The position numbers were made by a program, and so were the translations under genes. Positions 1 through 10,303 of a DNA stretch of 64,000 bases are shown piece after piece. The notes below the pieces were generated by a model, which was not told the DNA's origin, did no database searches, and saw only the letters and a list, made by a program, of their open reading frames with translations. The number at the start of each line of letters is the position of its first letter. Position 1 is the first letter of the stretch. This DNA comes from Aphanomyces cochlioides. Its lineage: Eukaryota; Oomycota; Saprolegniomycetes; Saprolegniales; Verrucalvaceae. The DNA is taken from positions 1,364,001 through 1,428,000 of the forward strand of contig JAHQRK010000003.1 in NCBI GenBank assembly GCA_019828595.1, written 5' to 3'.

Positions 1-725
1 ATTGCCATCTTCCGTCGGTGCTATCACAACTTTGGCGTCTTCCCAGTCGTTCATGATCGTTTCGTTGAGCTCCTTGAGGATATCAGGCAGCATTTTCCGC
101 GTCGGGGCTGCACCGACGACTTTAGTAGTACCGCTCGGGACAAACGGTCCGTAGAGAATCTTCTTGTCTTGAATCCATTTCTCCCGCACGGCGGTATCGA
201 CGGCATCGTAGTGGTGCACTGGCATGTGTGGGTAGACATGGTCTTTGTCTTCAAACCCGTCCTCGTACTTGAGTTTTCGCGCACCACTGCTGCAAATAAA
301 ATCCTTGCCGCCAATTTCAAACCGCTTAGCTTCAGACTCGAGACGTTCCTAAAGACTTACAGTCGTAAATTGCCCCCCCAGAAACTAGGATGTACCGCAC
401 GGAGAAGCTCGTCGGCCAGGCTGTATCGAGATGAAGTGTATTCAAACTGGTTGAATACGCCGTTCTTCGTTATAAGCTTGGGCGGGCCTCGTGGAACTAC
501 GTTGCGGCGATTATCATCCATGGCATCTTGACGGGCTTGCGAAACTGCATTGGGGGCGAGTTTCGATGGCATTTTCAAAATGGACGTATAGTTGCCAGTC
601 GAGAAAGCACTCTTGATGTGCTCAGCTTCAGCGTTGGCATATTCAGGCAGAATGGACGAGAAGTTTGGAAGCATATAATGTGGAATCGGTAGATCTCCAT
701 CGTCGCCGACATCGGCTTGGTTCAT
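1..725 (-). CDS. hypothetical protein, 3' end outside window
   Basis: I do not recognise this protein. Translation starts at the ATG whose complement lies at 723-725. Exon 1 (396-725) gives about 110 residues starting MNQADVGDDGDLPIP. A 47-nt intron (349-395, GTACAT...TTTAG) restores the frame into exon 2 (1-348), which stays open to the window edge. The spliced product exceeds 220 residues, is soluble and charged, and has no signal peptide or membrane segment. It contains K-L-K-Y-E-D-G-F-E and Y-G-P-F-V-P-S-G-T stretches, which reminded me loosely of short axonemal/ciliary proteins, but I cannot name a family. It is divergent from the GRASP gene at 1088, and the AT-rich spacer between them contains ATTGG/CCAAT motifs. 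Confidence 0.7.
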
Positions 726-1087
726 GACTCTTCAAGATCTAAAATTGGTCATTCCACCTTGTCAACCTTGTATTTTGTACGGCCATTGAATGTATTACGT
801 CGTACATCCAAGGAGGTCAATCGTACATCAGCTTATTGAAACCAGAGCTCACTACATTGAAACGCTCAATGCCAATGCTCGACCGTTGACCGCCTGCAAA
901 CTTCTCCACTGTTCTTTGCTTCATTAGGCTTTTCATTGAGCTCCATGGCCAAAATCTGGGACTTGTGCACTTTAAGCAAAATTTAAGAATTTGATTGGTT
1001 GATAATATTTGATTTCAACCAATAGAATTTATCTATTCACTTATTTTATCCGGATATGGAGTGTTACGGCAAACAACCACATCGAAA
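726..1087. promoter_or_regulatory. divergent promoter region with CCAAT-type motifs
   Basis: This intergenic stretch of about 360 bp separates two divergent genes and becomes very AT-rich towards 960-1060. A GATTGG motif near 992 and its complement CCAAT near 1018 are arranged as an inverted pair about 25 bp apart, 70-100 bp upstream of the GRASP start. The same arrangement recurs at other intergenic regions of the window. A role as NF-Y-like sites is inference from the motif. Confidence 0.4.
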
Positions 1088-2359
1088 ATGGGCAACGAGC
1101 AATCTTCGCCGACAGTGGAGCCTCATGAAGCCCAAGGCGGCAGCCACTTTGGATTCCGTGTGCTTGGTATTCAAGAAAAATCCCCCGCGTCTGTCGTAGG
1201 CTTTGTTTCGTTCTTTGACTTCATCCTCTCTGCGAATGGCATTCGTCTGGTTCCTTGGATCCTCCACCACTTTTGTCCTGACTCCCATCATGTAGGATAC
1301 GAAAGACTCGACGTTTATGGAGCTTATTGCACGAAGCGAAGACAAGGCAATGCAGCTCTCCGTCTACAATGTCAAGTCGCAACAGACTCGAGGTACTTGA
1401 ATCAATCAACGTGGGGTCATTCAACGTGTAGATCTTTTCCTCACACCGTCGAGAAAATGGCCCGGCAAAGGCATGCTTGGTGTCACGATACGTTTCGATT
1501 CATTCGAAGGTGCCGAAGATCATCTCCTCCATGTCCTGGTAAGACGCTTTGTCTTCTTTTCCTCTCATGTTTTCGCAGGAAGTTGCAAAAAAGTCACCTG
1601 CTGATGTTGCCTCGTTGGAGCCTGAAGCTGACTACCTCTTGGGAACTCCCGAGCGCGTCTTTCGAGGTTCGCTCATACAATATAGCCTCCTCCAACTCAA
1701 TTCTAGATCCTGAAGATTTGTACGATGAAATCGTAGACCATTTGGATCAACCATTCCAATGCTACGTTTACAAGTACGTCGGCTCATACATCGCCGCTCT
1801 AACTCCTCGTAGTGCCAAGACCGATCAAGTTCGCATCGTTCGGATTACACCGCATGATCGATGGGGTGGTGAAGGCTTTGGATATTTGGGGGCAGAAGTT
1901 GGTCATGGATATCTTCATCGATTGCCAACCAGTGTTCGCAATTCGCCCGGTATCTCAGTCGGGTTTGTCAGCATTGCAGCCGATGCCAAAGCAGCGACTG
2001 ATGCCTACGGTGCGTTATTCACCATTTAAAGCACTGGACCTTAAATGCCTCTAGCATCTGCGACTGTCCCGGTGGCTGCTCCTCCTACAGAGCCAGCTGA
2101 AGTTCCAACGGAAGAAGAATCAGCTGAGCCTGCAGTCGCCGCCTCCCCTCCAACTGCTGACCCTGTCGAGACTGTGCCAGTCGTGCTCACTGCTCTAACG
2201 CCCGCAGACCCCACACCACCACCGCCTCCTGCAGCACCATTGTCGCAGAGCCGATTGAAACCAGGACCAACTTTAGCTTCACCATTTCCACCTGTGGGAT
2301 TTGCGGGCTTTCCACTTTCGACTGTTGAGACGTACATTGACCCTAAGTCGCCCAAATAA
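1088..2359 (+). CDS. GRASP: Golgi reassembly-stacking protein (GRASP55/65 family)
   Basis: Predicted peripheral Golgi protein that tethers cisternae and helps unconventional secretion. Seven exons (1088-1249, 1296-1392, 1432-1538, 1579-1666, 1707-1773, 1813-2009, 2055-2359) join in frame to 340 residues, with introns of 39-46 nt. The start gives MGNEQSS, a consensus N-myristoylation signal as expected for GRASPs. Two PDZ-like GRASP domains follow. The first contains SFFDFILSANGIRL and the signature GMLGVTIRFDSFEGAEDHLLHVL (split here as GMLGVTIRF and the following acidic HLLHVL segment). The second contains LGAEVGHGYLHRLP, the typical end of the second GRASP domain. The last exon is Pro/Ala/Glu-rich, matching the variable SPR tail of the family. 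The splice model at 2010-2054 is the least certain. Confidence 0.93.
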
Positions 2360-2364
2360 CATTT

Positions 2365-3900
2365 CTATTCTTCGGTCATTTCTCGCTTGAGCATGGCAAG
2401 AATCGACTCGGCTGTCTTCTTGTTTTGTGGCACACCCACGCCGGCGTAATACATGTCGGCGAGGTTCTTCCAAGCTGCCATTGAATGCCGATCGGCTGCC
2501 GCTTGATAGTACTGAAAAGCCACTTCGTAGAGCTCATTTGCATATGCAAGAGCACCGAGCGTGCAGAGAGCATCAGCGCTACCGAGCTTGGCAGCACGTT
2601 CATACAGTTCATGAGCACGAGCGACGTCCACAGTAACATGAGGTGGCCATCCTTCGCGATACATATCTCCAAGACACACCAACGCTTCGTCGTCGTCGGC
2701 AGCGATGGCTTGTTCCAACAGCTCTAGGCATTTGGCCGCATCGGGAGAAATGCCCATTTCTTCATCGCCAGTGCGATAGAGCAGTGCGAGGTAATAGAGT
2801 GCTCCGCCGTGGCCCTGACTTGCAGCTTGCTCCAGAAGTAAACGGCCACTCAAGGGATTTGCCGGAACAACATCATTGCCGATGTGGAGGACATGGCCAA
2901 CAAAGTACTGAGCACTTGGATCACCAATTTCAGCAGCTTTCATGAAATACGACATTGCCAAAGGCATGTCTTGCTTCAGAGGTGGCTCCAGGTTTGGATG
3001 ATCCTGAAGAAAGTGTTAGGGAGATGGAAATAGAATAGCAATACCTCGTAGTAGATCATGCCAAGGTTGTAGAGTGCATCAGGGTGCGGTGCGTCGCACT
3101 TGACGGCAATAGCAGAGTACCAAGCGATGGCAGCATGCACAAGCGGTGGATCATGGGCCATACAGAGGTTTCCAAGACGGACGTAAGCGTCACGGTAGCT
3201 AGAAACAATTAAGGTCGGCCAGACTAAGTAACTTACCCGTTGTCAGCAGCGTGTCGTAGCCATTCGACAGCTTTTGCATTGCCCTCTTGCATAAGTTCCA
3301 TGTTATTTTCTGGCTCGACGAATTGCTCATTCAACGGTGCAAGCTTGCGCGATCCATCCAAGAGTGGCTGGACCACACTACCATAAACAGCATCCAACGT
3401 TGCTTTTGTAGTTCGCGTGATGAGATTTCGCTCTGGTCCCGGTGTTTGAAGGCGAGAGAGAACATATTCCTTGTACATCTTGCGAGCTTGCTTTCTAATG
3501 CTTTTGATGTCCGTAGGACCGGATGATGTGGCATTGGCTCTTTGACGTTGAGCTTCAGCATCCAATGTCCAGTCATCATCATCCGATTGCTCATTCTCGT
3601 CTTCCAGGTACATCAAGCCAAGTTGGTACTGCGCAGCTGCATCATGCGCATGTGCTCGCACATGCAAGTCCTTGATTTCCTGCCACACTTTGTTGTCCTA
3701 TCAAGCAGGAAGACTGTCAGGCACCTTGATACCTCGACACGATATACCTCGCTTGAAGTGCTTTGATGGCTGAATCGGACCTGAAGAGCTCGAGGAACGT
3801 GAAGTGTCATTGCTTGATATTGGTTTCTTGATGAAACAACGCGTTGAAAAGCTACAGGGCGTCTCAATGTCGCCTTGACGACGGTGACGAGGCGCATCAT
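2365..3900 (-). CDS. Sel1-like repeat protein, probably mitochondrial
   Basis: Four exons can be joined in frame; the introns lie near 3699-3746, 3193-3235 and 3003-3044 (about 40-48 nt each). The N-terminus (MMRLVTVVKATLRRPVAFQR) is rich in Arg/Lys/Ala and lacks acidic residues, consistent with a mitochondrial presequence. The rest carries about eight Sel1/TPR-like helical repeats with motifs such as AAAQYQLGLMYLED, DALYNLGMIYYE, SAQYFVGHVLHIG and AAWKNLADMYYAGVG. An acidic insert (NEQSDDDDW) interrupts the first repeat. Sel1 repeats are adaptor scaffolds; in mitochondria they occur in COA7-type assembly factors, but the present protein is longer and I would not assign that role. It ends only 5 bp from the end of GRASP, tail to tail. 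Confidence 0.85.
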
Positions 3901-4107
3901 GGTGCCGCCAAATTTGATGAATTCCTCCGAATATTCCCAACTAATTGGCTATACAATATAAATTTCTACCAATTAAACATAAGTACATAAATAATTGTTA
4001 TTTAATTTAATTGGCTATTATTAATTGATTAATTTAGCCAATTATATTCGACTATTGAATTCATTACCCAACCACAAACAACCCCCGCCGACAGTGCTGT
4101 TGCCGCC
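3901..4107. promoter_or_regulatory. AT-rich divergent promoter with repeated ATTGG motifs
   Basis: This 207-bp spacer lies between two divergent genes. It is strongly AT-rich and contains several copies of ATTGGCTAT or its complement (near 3951, 3970, 4010, 4034) with TTAATTAA-like tracts between them. The ATG at 4108 is preceded by GCCGCC, a strong initiation context. Confidence 0.4.
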
Positions 4108-4344
4108 ATGATCAACATCTTTGAGCCCGCGGAGACGATCAATTACAACTTTGTGTCTGGAGTGTATGCTGCATGCTCTCTCGTCTTTGTCATCTTGCTG
4201 ATTGCTCACCAATACACTGATCAAGTCGAAGGGTTCTACATTGTCTTTGCCCCATTTGTTCCGTGCTTGCTGTGGAGTCTCGTCGTGCGCAAGAATTGGC
4301 TTGCCAAGCAAGCCGAAGCCGTCAAGGAAACAAAGAAGGACTAG
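4108..4344 (+). CDS. small two-pass membrane protein, unknown
   Basis: A 78-residue ORF with an optimal start context (GCCGCCATGA). It has two hydrophobic stretches, about residues 17-39 (GVYAACSLVFVILLIAH) and 43-62 (FYIVFAPFVPCLLWSLVV), separated by an acidic turn, followed by a Lys-rich tail ending KETKKD. The final KKxD-like tail is compatible with an ER-retrieval signal on a cytosolic C-terminus, but that is inference. I do not recognise the family; length and layout fit a small subunit of an ER or V-ATPase complex. The coding call rests on the AT-rich promoter in front, the start context, and the membrane pattern. It converges on the WW/IQ protein gene, 16 bp away. Confidence 0.65.
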   Translation: MINIFEPAETINYNFVSGVYAACSLVFVILLIAHQYTDQVEGFYIVFAPFVPCLLWSLVVRKNWLAKQAEAVKETKKD

Positions 4345-4360
4345 CTCAAACATACGTGTA

Positions 4361-5617
4361 TTAGAAAAAATTGCGTGAAGAAAACCGAGGGAGTTTTCGC
4401 GTCTTTTGTCGCTTTTGATGGACGACGCGCTTGGCGAGACGCATGCGGTAAGCCGCTTGGAGACGAAGCACACACCGATACGCGGCGCTCTTCTCGGCAA
4501 GGATTATATTTTTCGATGCAGGGCGTGTAAATGCCAACTTGTACCGCTGGAAGCTGTAGTAAAAGCGTTCGCCAGTGGTGGCATCGTGGCATTCCACCCA
4601 TTCGTTGTCCTTATCTTTCTCCACCTCAATTTGCACGCGGCGAATTTCCACTTCGGCACGAAGGATGGGATCGCCCACGAGGTGTTCTATCATTTGAGCT
4701 TCGATCGTTAGTGGCACGACAACATTCTCGCCATCGAAGTCTCTAAGACAGTTGCATGAGTTCTGTCGTCACTAGTCAGCTTACTCGGGTCTGTCCAGGA
4801 CGATTGTTTTCAAGTGTCGGTGGTAGTAGTACGGTACTCCATCGTCAGTAATTCCTTTAAACCAGAGGTTCTCCTTGGGCGTTCGTTTAGGCGGCTGTGT
4901 CATCATGGCCATGTAGCCATGGATGGGGAAGGATGGGATGCAATGGGTCACCATGTGCAAATACGCCGACGTTGCAGCGACCCAATTTCGTAAGCACAGA
5001 TAAGCTGGCATGCGCTGCCATGTATGATCACTGTCATCCACAGCATAAGTTGATGGAAGCAGTGCCATCACATAGTCCAAATAAATTACTGAAAGGTCAT
5101 AAGGTTTGGTAAATAGACCCACAGGTTCGTTCGAGGCTGCCCATTCCCATCCACTTACGTGCGTATCAATATTCATGACAATCCATGTCGCCCACACTTT
5201 CGTCCAGAGGGCAGTCGGCGTGGCACGAGCACTGTCTAATCCGAACATCCACAATACACATCGAACTGTCGCGAGAACTTCATTTGTTGCAAGAAAATCC
5301 CATCCTAATGGCTCAAGAAAATCGGCTTTTCCTTTTTCCTGCAACGCAATCGTGCATTCGTCGTATGCAGAAACTACTCCTGTGAATCCCACCATTTCAG
5401 CTCCATGGACATACCGATCGAGACAACTTCGACATTTCCAAACGATGGGTCGCAATAAAGTCTTTTCGCTGCCGCTTCCTAAGTTCACGCACGTGATCTA
5501 GCAAAAACCTTGATAGTGTACCTTTTCAAGGAGGTTTTGGCTCTCGGCTTGAGGAACACCGTGTTGAATGTGTCTCTTCTTCACTTCATCCAAGTGGTCT
5601 TGAAGCAGCTTGTCCAT
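4361..5617 (-). CDS. WW-like domain and IQ-motif protein
   Basis: Reconstructed from four exons: 5617 to about 5522, a short exon with an acceptor near 5475, a large exon after an intron near 5347-5385, and a last exon after a 42-nt intron near 4743-4784. The N-terminus (MDKLLQDHLDEVKKRH) is helical. A Trp-rich globular region (WTKVWATWIVMNIDTHVSG) follows and is unrecognised. Near the end are two WW-like modules, WFKGITDDGVPYYYHRH...P and WVECHDATTGERFYYSF...P, with the second consensus Trp replaced by other residues. The C-terminus has an IQ-type helix (CVLRLQAAYRMRLAKR) that could bind calmodulin. WW plus IQ proteins of this type are common in oomycetes and flagellated protists; the role is unknown. 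The ATG at 5617 is a choice; upstream sequence is in-frame open only briefly. Confidence 0.7.
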
Positions 5618-5869
5618 GGCGCGCACCAAGAACTATATTTAGAAGTCAACAGCAAGTCCAGTACCTTTTTGCGTGGTTTCGCACCCAGAAGGGCTATTTG
5701 CCACGTTTTGCTCAGTTGTTTCCCTCAGGAGATGAAAGGTGCTTACTGGCTCCGCTTGGATCTACTTTTTTCAAAATGACGTTTTCCGGAGAGTTCAAGA
5801 ATATCCGGAAGTATCTGTCCGGATAATACTTGGATTATACGGATGCTTTGATTTGAGCTTTGGCATCCG

Positions 5870-6970
5870 ATGACTCCATCGCAACAGGAAGGCATGAGCG
5901 CTGAAGACGAGAAGCGGCATCGATTTTTCGCATGTGAGCTTATCCAGGAGTCTGGTATTCTCCTCCAATTGCCACAAGTTGTTCTTGCGACAGCTCAATC
6001 GCTCCTCCACCGTTTTTATACGAACCAGAGCTTTTTCGACTTCGATGCATTCCGCGCTGCAATGGGATGCATCTTCTTGGCAGCCAAGGCAGAAGAGCAG
6101 CCCCGACGAGTAAAAGATGTCGTCCAAGTCTTCTTTCGGATGCGAAATCGACGCATGGGCCTCGGTCTGTCGTTCCTCACGCCGTCGGATGTACGCTTTA
6201 CACATTGGAGCGACTGGTTGGTCATGGTGGAACGACAAATACTCATCGAAGTTGGGTTCTCAATTGATGCGATCACGGAACATCCACATAAGTTCCTTCT
6301 CTACTATGTGAAAATGCTCGATTGCTCCAACGAATGTGCCCAGAAAGCCTGGAACTACGTCAATGACAACTTTCGCCTCGATCTGTGCATGCGGTACGAT
6401 GCTCATGTGATTGCTTGTGCTGCGATCAGTCTCGCAGCACGTGTGCTTCAACATCCTCTACCACTACGATGGGAGAAACTGCTTGAAGTCGACGAAACTG
6501 ATGTGATTGTCGTCGCCCAAGAAATGCTCGACTTGTACAGCTTTGTACCGATTCGATGGCTCGAGCCATTGACAGAGGTTAATCCCTTTGTTGTCACCAA
6601 GGACGACGAGCTACTGAGACTTCCAAGTGCGAATGAAGAAGCTCCAACCGCTCAAGAAGCCATTCATTCGCCCAAGGTAATCGAAGCTGAGCCAGCAAAA
6701 GACCAAACAAAGTCAGTTGAGACGGCGTTGCCAATCCCTGAAGTCCGCGAGGAGCAACATCGAGAACGTAGCTATAGCCGCGACCGTCCTAAAAAGCGAA
6801 GTCGAAGCTGTCACCGATCAAGTCGTCAAAGAAGTGGATCCAGAGATCGGACGCACCATCGACGCGACCGTCGAAGTGTATCGAGAGAACGAAGGCGCGA
6901 TCGAAGTCGAGACCGAGGTCGTGCTAGAAGCCGTGATAGAAGCCGCGATAGAAGTCGACGACGACATTGA
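5870..6970 (+). CDS. cyclin L-like protein with RS-rich tail
   Basis: Intronless, 366 residues. Residues about 15-230 form a double cyclin fold with family motifs: HRFFACELIQESGILLQLPQ, FDFDAFRAAMGCIFLAAKAEE with the cyclin-box Lys, and a second box including VIACAAISLAARVLQ. The opening ELIQESGILL-LPQVVLATAQ is characteristic of cyclin L/Cyclin K-type transcription cyclins. The last about 75 residues are dense Arg-Ser/Arg-Asp repeats (SRDRSRDRSRRRH at the end), the hallmark of cyclin L, which pairs with CDK11 in pre-mRNA splicing and locates to nuclear speckles. A long overlapping frame at 6717-6986 is a by-product of the RS repeats. Upstream at 5780-5860 the sequence contains a TCCGGA-rich short repeat. 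Confidence 0.9.
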   Translation: MTPSQQEGMSAEDEKRHRFFACELIQESGILLQLPQVVLATAQSLLHRFYTNQSFFDFDAFRAAMGCIFLAAKAEEQPRRVKDVVQVFFRMRNRRMGLGLSFLTPSDVRFTHWSDWLVMVERQILIEVGFSIDAITEHPHKFLLYYVKMLDCSNECAQKAWNYVNDNFRLDLCMRYDAHVIACAAISLAARVLQHPLPLRWEKLLEVDETDVIVVAQEMLDLYSFVPIRWLEPLTEVNPFVVTKDDELLRLPSANEEAPTAQEAIHSPKVIEAEPAKDQTKSVETALPIPEVREEQHRERSYSRDRPKKRSRSCHRSSRQRSGSRDRTHHRRDRRSVSRERRRDRSRDRGRARSRDRSRDRSRRRH

Positions 6971-7040
6971 GACTAAGTTGCGATAAGCCTTCATGAAGCC
7001 AAGACAAGAATGAGAAGAGGATAAATAGGTTAGAATAACT

Positions 7041-7982
7041 TTAAAAGGTGGAGCGTTGCTGCTTGTTGTGTCGGAACGGCGCTTTGATGGGGTCAAACAC
7101 TTTGCTGAAGAAAGAGTTCTTTCGGCGAGGGACGACAACCATCTCGGGGCGGTCACAAGCAGCCACAATGTCTTTAATCGTGATACGCGAGTTGGGATTA
7201 ATCTTGAGCATGGCATCGAGCAACTCAAACGCATCGTTCGGGATGAGGTCGACCACGCCCAGTTGGTCGCAGAGTGCTTCCAGGCCACGTTGCTTAAAGA
7301 GCTCAAATTGATCATCCAAAACGCGAGCTTGACGGAACGGCGCAACGCCGGTCAGCATGATGAAGAGAAGAATGCCCAATGACCAAATATCAGCGACAGC
7401 TGGGTCATAGCCGCGGTTTTCATACATTTCAGGGGCCATGTAGAAATACTTGCCAACTGGATTGTATTTCTTGTGGCCAGCATCTGAAGCGAGTCCAAAT
7501 TCGGTTAGTTGGCATGTGTTGTTGTTCGTGACGAGGACAGTCTCCAAAGAGAGATCGCAGTGCGCATACCCAAGCTTGCGGATGAACGCAACGCCTTCAA
7601 CAATCTGGTTGAAATACTCGATGCTTTCTCGGTACGAGAATCGTTTCTCGGGGGTGGCCTTGAGCACGTCAAAGAGTGTGCCTTTGACCGAGTAGTCGAG
7701 GACCAAGTGGTCATATCCATCTTCTTGAAAGCTGTCTCGGAGCGGCACAATGTTGGCATGACCGCCAAGTTTCATAACATGTTTGTTCACGCGGCGTTCC
7801 ATCGTGATGGGACTGTTGTTGTCGTCCGAGTCAACGGGCACTCGCTTGATAGCGACTTTACTGTTGGTGCGTGGGTCTGTCGCGAGCAATACGTTGCCAA
7901 AGAGCGCGGGTTCGGTCTCGGGATGGACTCGGTACTTGTTCATCTCGAGTGGAAGATTGACGAATGCCATGTTTGCCGTCAC
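7041..7982 (-). CDS. divergent Ser/Thr protein kinase or pseudokinase
   Basis: An intronless 313-residue protein, almost all kinase domain. Retained features: the VAIK lysine (about residue 45), an MAPE motif (YMAPEMY) and DIWSLGILLF of subdomain IX. Two metal-binding elements are altered: the HRDLxxxxN loop reads HCDLSLETVLV (about residue 143; the Asp stays, Asn becomes Thr) and DFG reads EFG (about residue 160). Both changed side chains normally bind Mg-ATP, so activity is doubtful. The spacing DLSLEx is typical of protist kinases whose normal form is HRDLSLEN. The tail is basic (RRKNSFFSKVF...). Met1 or Met5 could start. Confidence 0.9.
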   Translation of the reverse strand: MTANMAFVNLPLEMNKYRVHPETEPALFGNVLLATDPRTNSKVAIKRVPVDSDDNNSPITMERRVNKHVMKLGGHANIVPLRDSFQEDGYDHLVLDYSVKGTLFDVLKATPEKRFSYRESIEYFNQIVEGVAFIRKLGYAHCDLSLETVLVTNNNTCQLTEFGLASDAGHKKYNPVGKYFYMAPEMYENRGYDPAVADIWSLGILLFIMLTGVAPFRQARVLDDQFELFKQRGLEALCDQLGVVDLIPNDAFELLDAMLKINPNSRITIKDIVAACDRPEMVVVPRRKNSFFSKVFDPIKAPFRHNKQQRSTF

Positions 7983-8248
7983 TCTCTATGACGCAGCCAG
8001 TTGAAGTTGGGTTTGGCGAGAATTTTGACTCGACCGTGTCACCCAAGTGGAGTTCCATACAAACTCCAAGATGAATTCTTGAACTTGAAAAAAATGTGGA
8101 TGCTTTTCTTGGGTTTCTCTTTGATTTTGTATGGGAAATGACCGTTTCGGTGCGCCGTTGTAGATGGTCTTAACAAAAAGCGCCCTGGTATTCACAAAAA
8201 AGCGACCCAGTTTTGGTCGCAATTTGGACTTCAGATGTAACTTACATG
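7983..8248. other. intergenic, nothing recognised
   Basis: Short spacer between the kinase promoter and the decayed coding stretch that follows. It contains AT-rich blocks (near 8085 and 8195) and no convincing reading frame. Confidence 0.3.
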
Positions 8249-9060
8249 GACACGACATCTATCGCTGACTCGACCTGTGTCGACGCCGTCGCCAAATTTG
8301 TTGGCGTCCGGACATGTCTAGTCCAGAACGACAACACGCGTCTGTCGTCGCTGATGTATGTTCCTCAACGAGAGAAAGAGATGTGGTTGAACGGTGGTGG
8401 TTTGCCGACCATATTTCGAATTGCATTGCGATCAAGTTGAAGTAGCAACACCAGAGAGAAAAGAGAGAAAAGCAACTTGATGAAGCTTTGGATCTCGAAG
8501 ATTTAGAGCCATAGAAGCGATTCAAGAAGCAGGAAGCTCATGTCTTGTCGAAGAAGATGGTCCATCAAGCTATTCAAGTCTCTCAGTCTGTCCAACGACT
8601 GTCGGGTGATGATGGAACACGTTGTCGGGCGAAAACATTGCCGGGAGATTGCCATATATTTGGCACCAAATGTCCCATTGGATAGAAAATCTCAGAGTGA
8701 GCGACTTGGTCGGAGTGACAGACGCTGGGTGAGTTTGAGGTCCACCACCGCGTCTATCCTCTTGCACAATGTTTGGAAATGACGTGGCAGATCAAGACAG
8801 ACGTGGATCCCTCTTTCTCCATGGAGTCAGTGGCGAGAAAAGATCCACAAGCGAGAAGAGACGAAGATCTGCTCCAGTGCGAGAAAACGCAAGAGGTTGA
8901 CAACAGGATGTGGATGAAGTGGCGCGGCGGCTGTATGTCAATGAACCCGAGAGAGGATGATATGGAGAAACACAAAAAGCGGATGATATTTACGAAGGCA
9001 TAATATGGAAGGTTGGCGCTTTCGCGACAAAGAATCCAAAGATGGCATCAGTCCACCGAT
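8249..9060 (+). pseudogene. decayed coding sequence, family unrecognised
   Basis: All three plus frames contain coding-like runs that pass into each other with stops between, rather than one clean ORF. Examples are MDTTSIADSTCVDAVAKF at 8249, KKMVHQAIQVSQSVQRLSG near 8555, EFEVHHRVYPLAQCLEMTW near 8729 and VDEVARRLYVNEPERG near 8900. The composition (balanced charges, few low-complexity runs, GC like neighbouring genes) suggests a gene with several frameshifts. No complete domain is recognisable, so both the family and the strand are uncertain. It could also be a multi-exon gene that I failed to splice. Confidence 0.35.
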
Positions 9061-9086
9061 GGATCCATCACCAGTACACGGTATGG

Positions 9087-10303
9087 TTATGGCAATGCTT
9101 CGTAGGTCACTCGTTTCTTTGCCTTTTTGAATGCGACGAACGCAATGAGTGACACGATCAGCATGGCAACGACAGCGAGGCCATACGAAGCATCAAAGAA
9201 CCCATCTGACGTAGCCTGGGCGGATGCAAGCGTTTCAGGTGGTGGCGTGTGCAGCCACGAAAACGTTCCCACGGTCAAGTGGAGGTCAATGGACTTGGCA
9301 TCATTCACCGTCGGTTCAGTCGCAATGACAGCTGACTTGAACTTGTTGTCGGTCGTCAGCTCCACTTTGGGCTGCCTAAAGAAGCTGTGGATGTGCTCCT
9401 CTGGCAAATGAGCTGGCGTCGTGTTGAAATACTTGATGCTCCCCGAGCCCATACGCTGCGCTTGAGCGTATCCACCGTTTGAACGTAGGCATCCCCATGA
9501 CCCATGATGTTGACACTCGTGGCGTCGCAAGCCACCGATGCCAAGTAAGCATCCCCTTGGCCTCCAATTTGAACTGAGCTCGTCTGACAAGTACCCGACG
9601 GGTAATAGCTCACAATGCCGCTGCCCATGAGATTTGTCTGGAGTGAGTTTGCGACGGTATTGCCATGAACAGCTACAGAGCCCCGGCCAAACACATTCGA
9701 CTCGATTGCATTCGCTGATACTTCTGCCGCTTCAATGACCACAGAGCCCGCTCCCATGATGTTGAAGCGAGCTACATCCGCCACGTGGAGAGTAGACGCC
9801 TTGAGGTACGTGTTGCCTGCGCCACTGACGGTCAGGGAGAGTTTAGCGACCGAGGCGTCCGTGGAGTCGATCCAAATATTGTTGTGGCCGACGGAGGTGA
9901 CGTCAATGTTAGCATCTGAACCGAGAGGCAAAGCACCTTCTTCAATCACAGTGTCGGCGATGCTGGTGATGGCGTTGATGGGGGCATTAAGAGTCACTTC
10001 GACAAGAAGCGTGCCATACGCGTCCAACTCAATGTCTTCGGCAAAGTGCACCTTTAGCTCTGACGCTGTCGAGATGTACGTGATGTGACCCGCGCCTTCA
10101 AAGATATTACGACCAGTTCCAACCACTTCGGTCACAATTGCATCAAGAATCTCTCTCGACGAGCTCGTCAAGACGACGGTAGCAGCATCGACGAGTGAGG
10201 CATTGTACTTGACAAAAGTGAGGCCAGGCACGCCAATGTAGAGCCTGTCGAATGAGTCGCTGCCGGAAGTCCAAGTCGTTGTAAATGGAGCGGTGGATGT
10301 CAT
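9087..10303 (-). CDS. GIN-like repeat membrane protein, paralog A (frameshifted)
   Basis: First member of the array. From the paralog-supported start (MTSTAPFTTTWTSG) it encodes an N-terminal beta-rich module (IGVPGLTFVKYNASL), then repeats with a G-x-G turn roughly every 20-22 residues (GAGNTYL, GAGSVVI, GRGSVAV, GSGIVSYYPSGTC, GQGDAYL, GHGDAYV), as in the GIN/DUF2807 auto-transporter-adhesin-like domain. The frame is broken at about 9455: the -1 frame is needed to continue into GSGSIKYFNTTP, a membrane segment (AVVAMLIVSLIAFVAF) and the tail KKRVTYEALP. Comparison with paralogs B and C indicates that a single base is missing after codons for KRS. It may be a recent pseudogene or a sequencing error. 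The alternative upstream start at 10336 adds 11 residues absent from paralogs. Confidence 0.8.

Noticed and set aside
2045..2359. Independent 104-residue Pro/Ala-rich gene
   Set aside because: It joins in frame to the GRASP exons through a good donor and acceptor and matches the expected family tail.
6717..6986. Acidic 89-residue ORF overlapping the end of cyclin L
   Set aside because: It is the out-of-frame reading of the Arg-Ser repeat; the in-frame RS domain explains the sequence.
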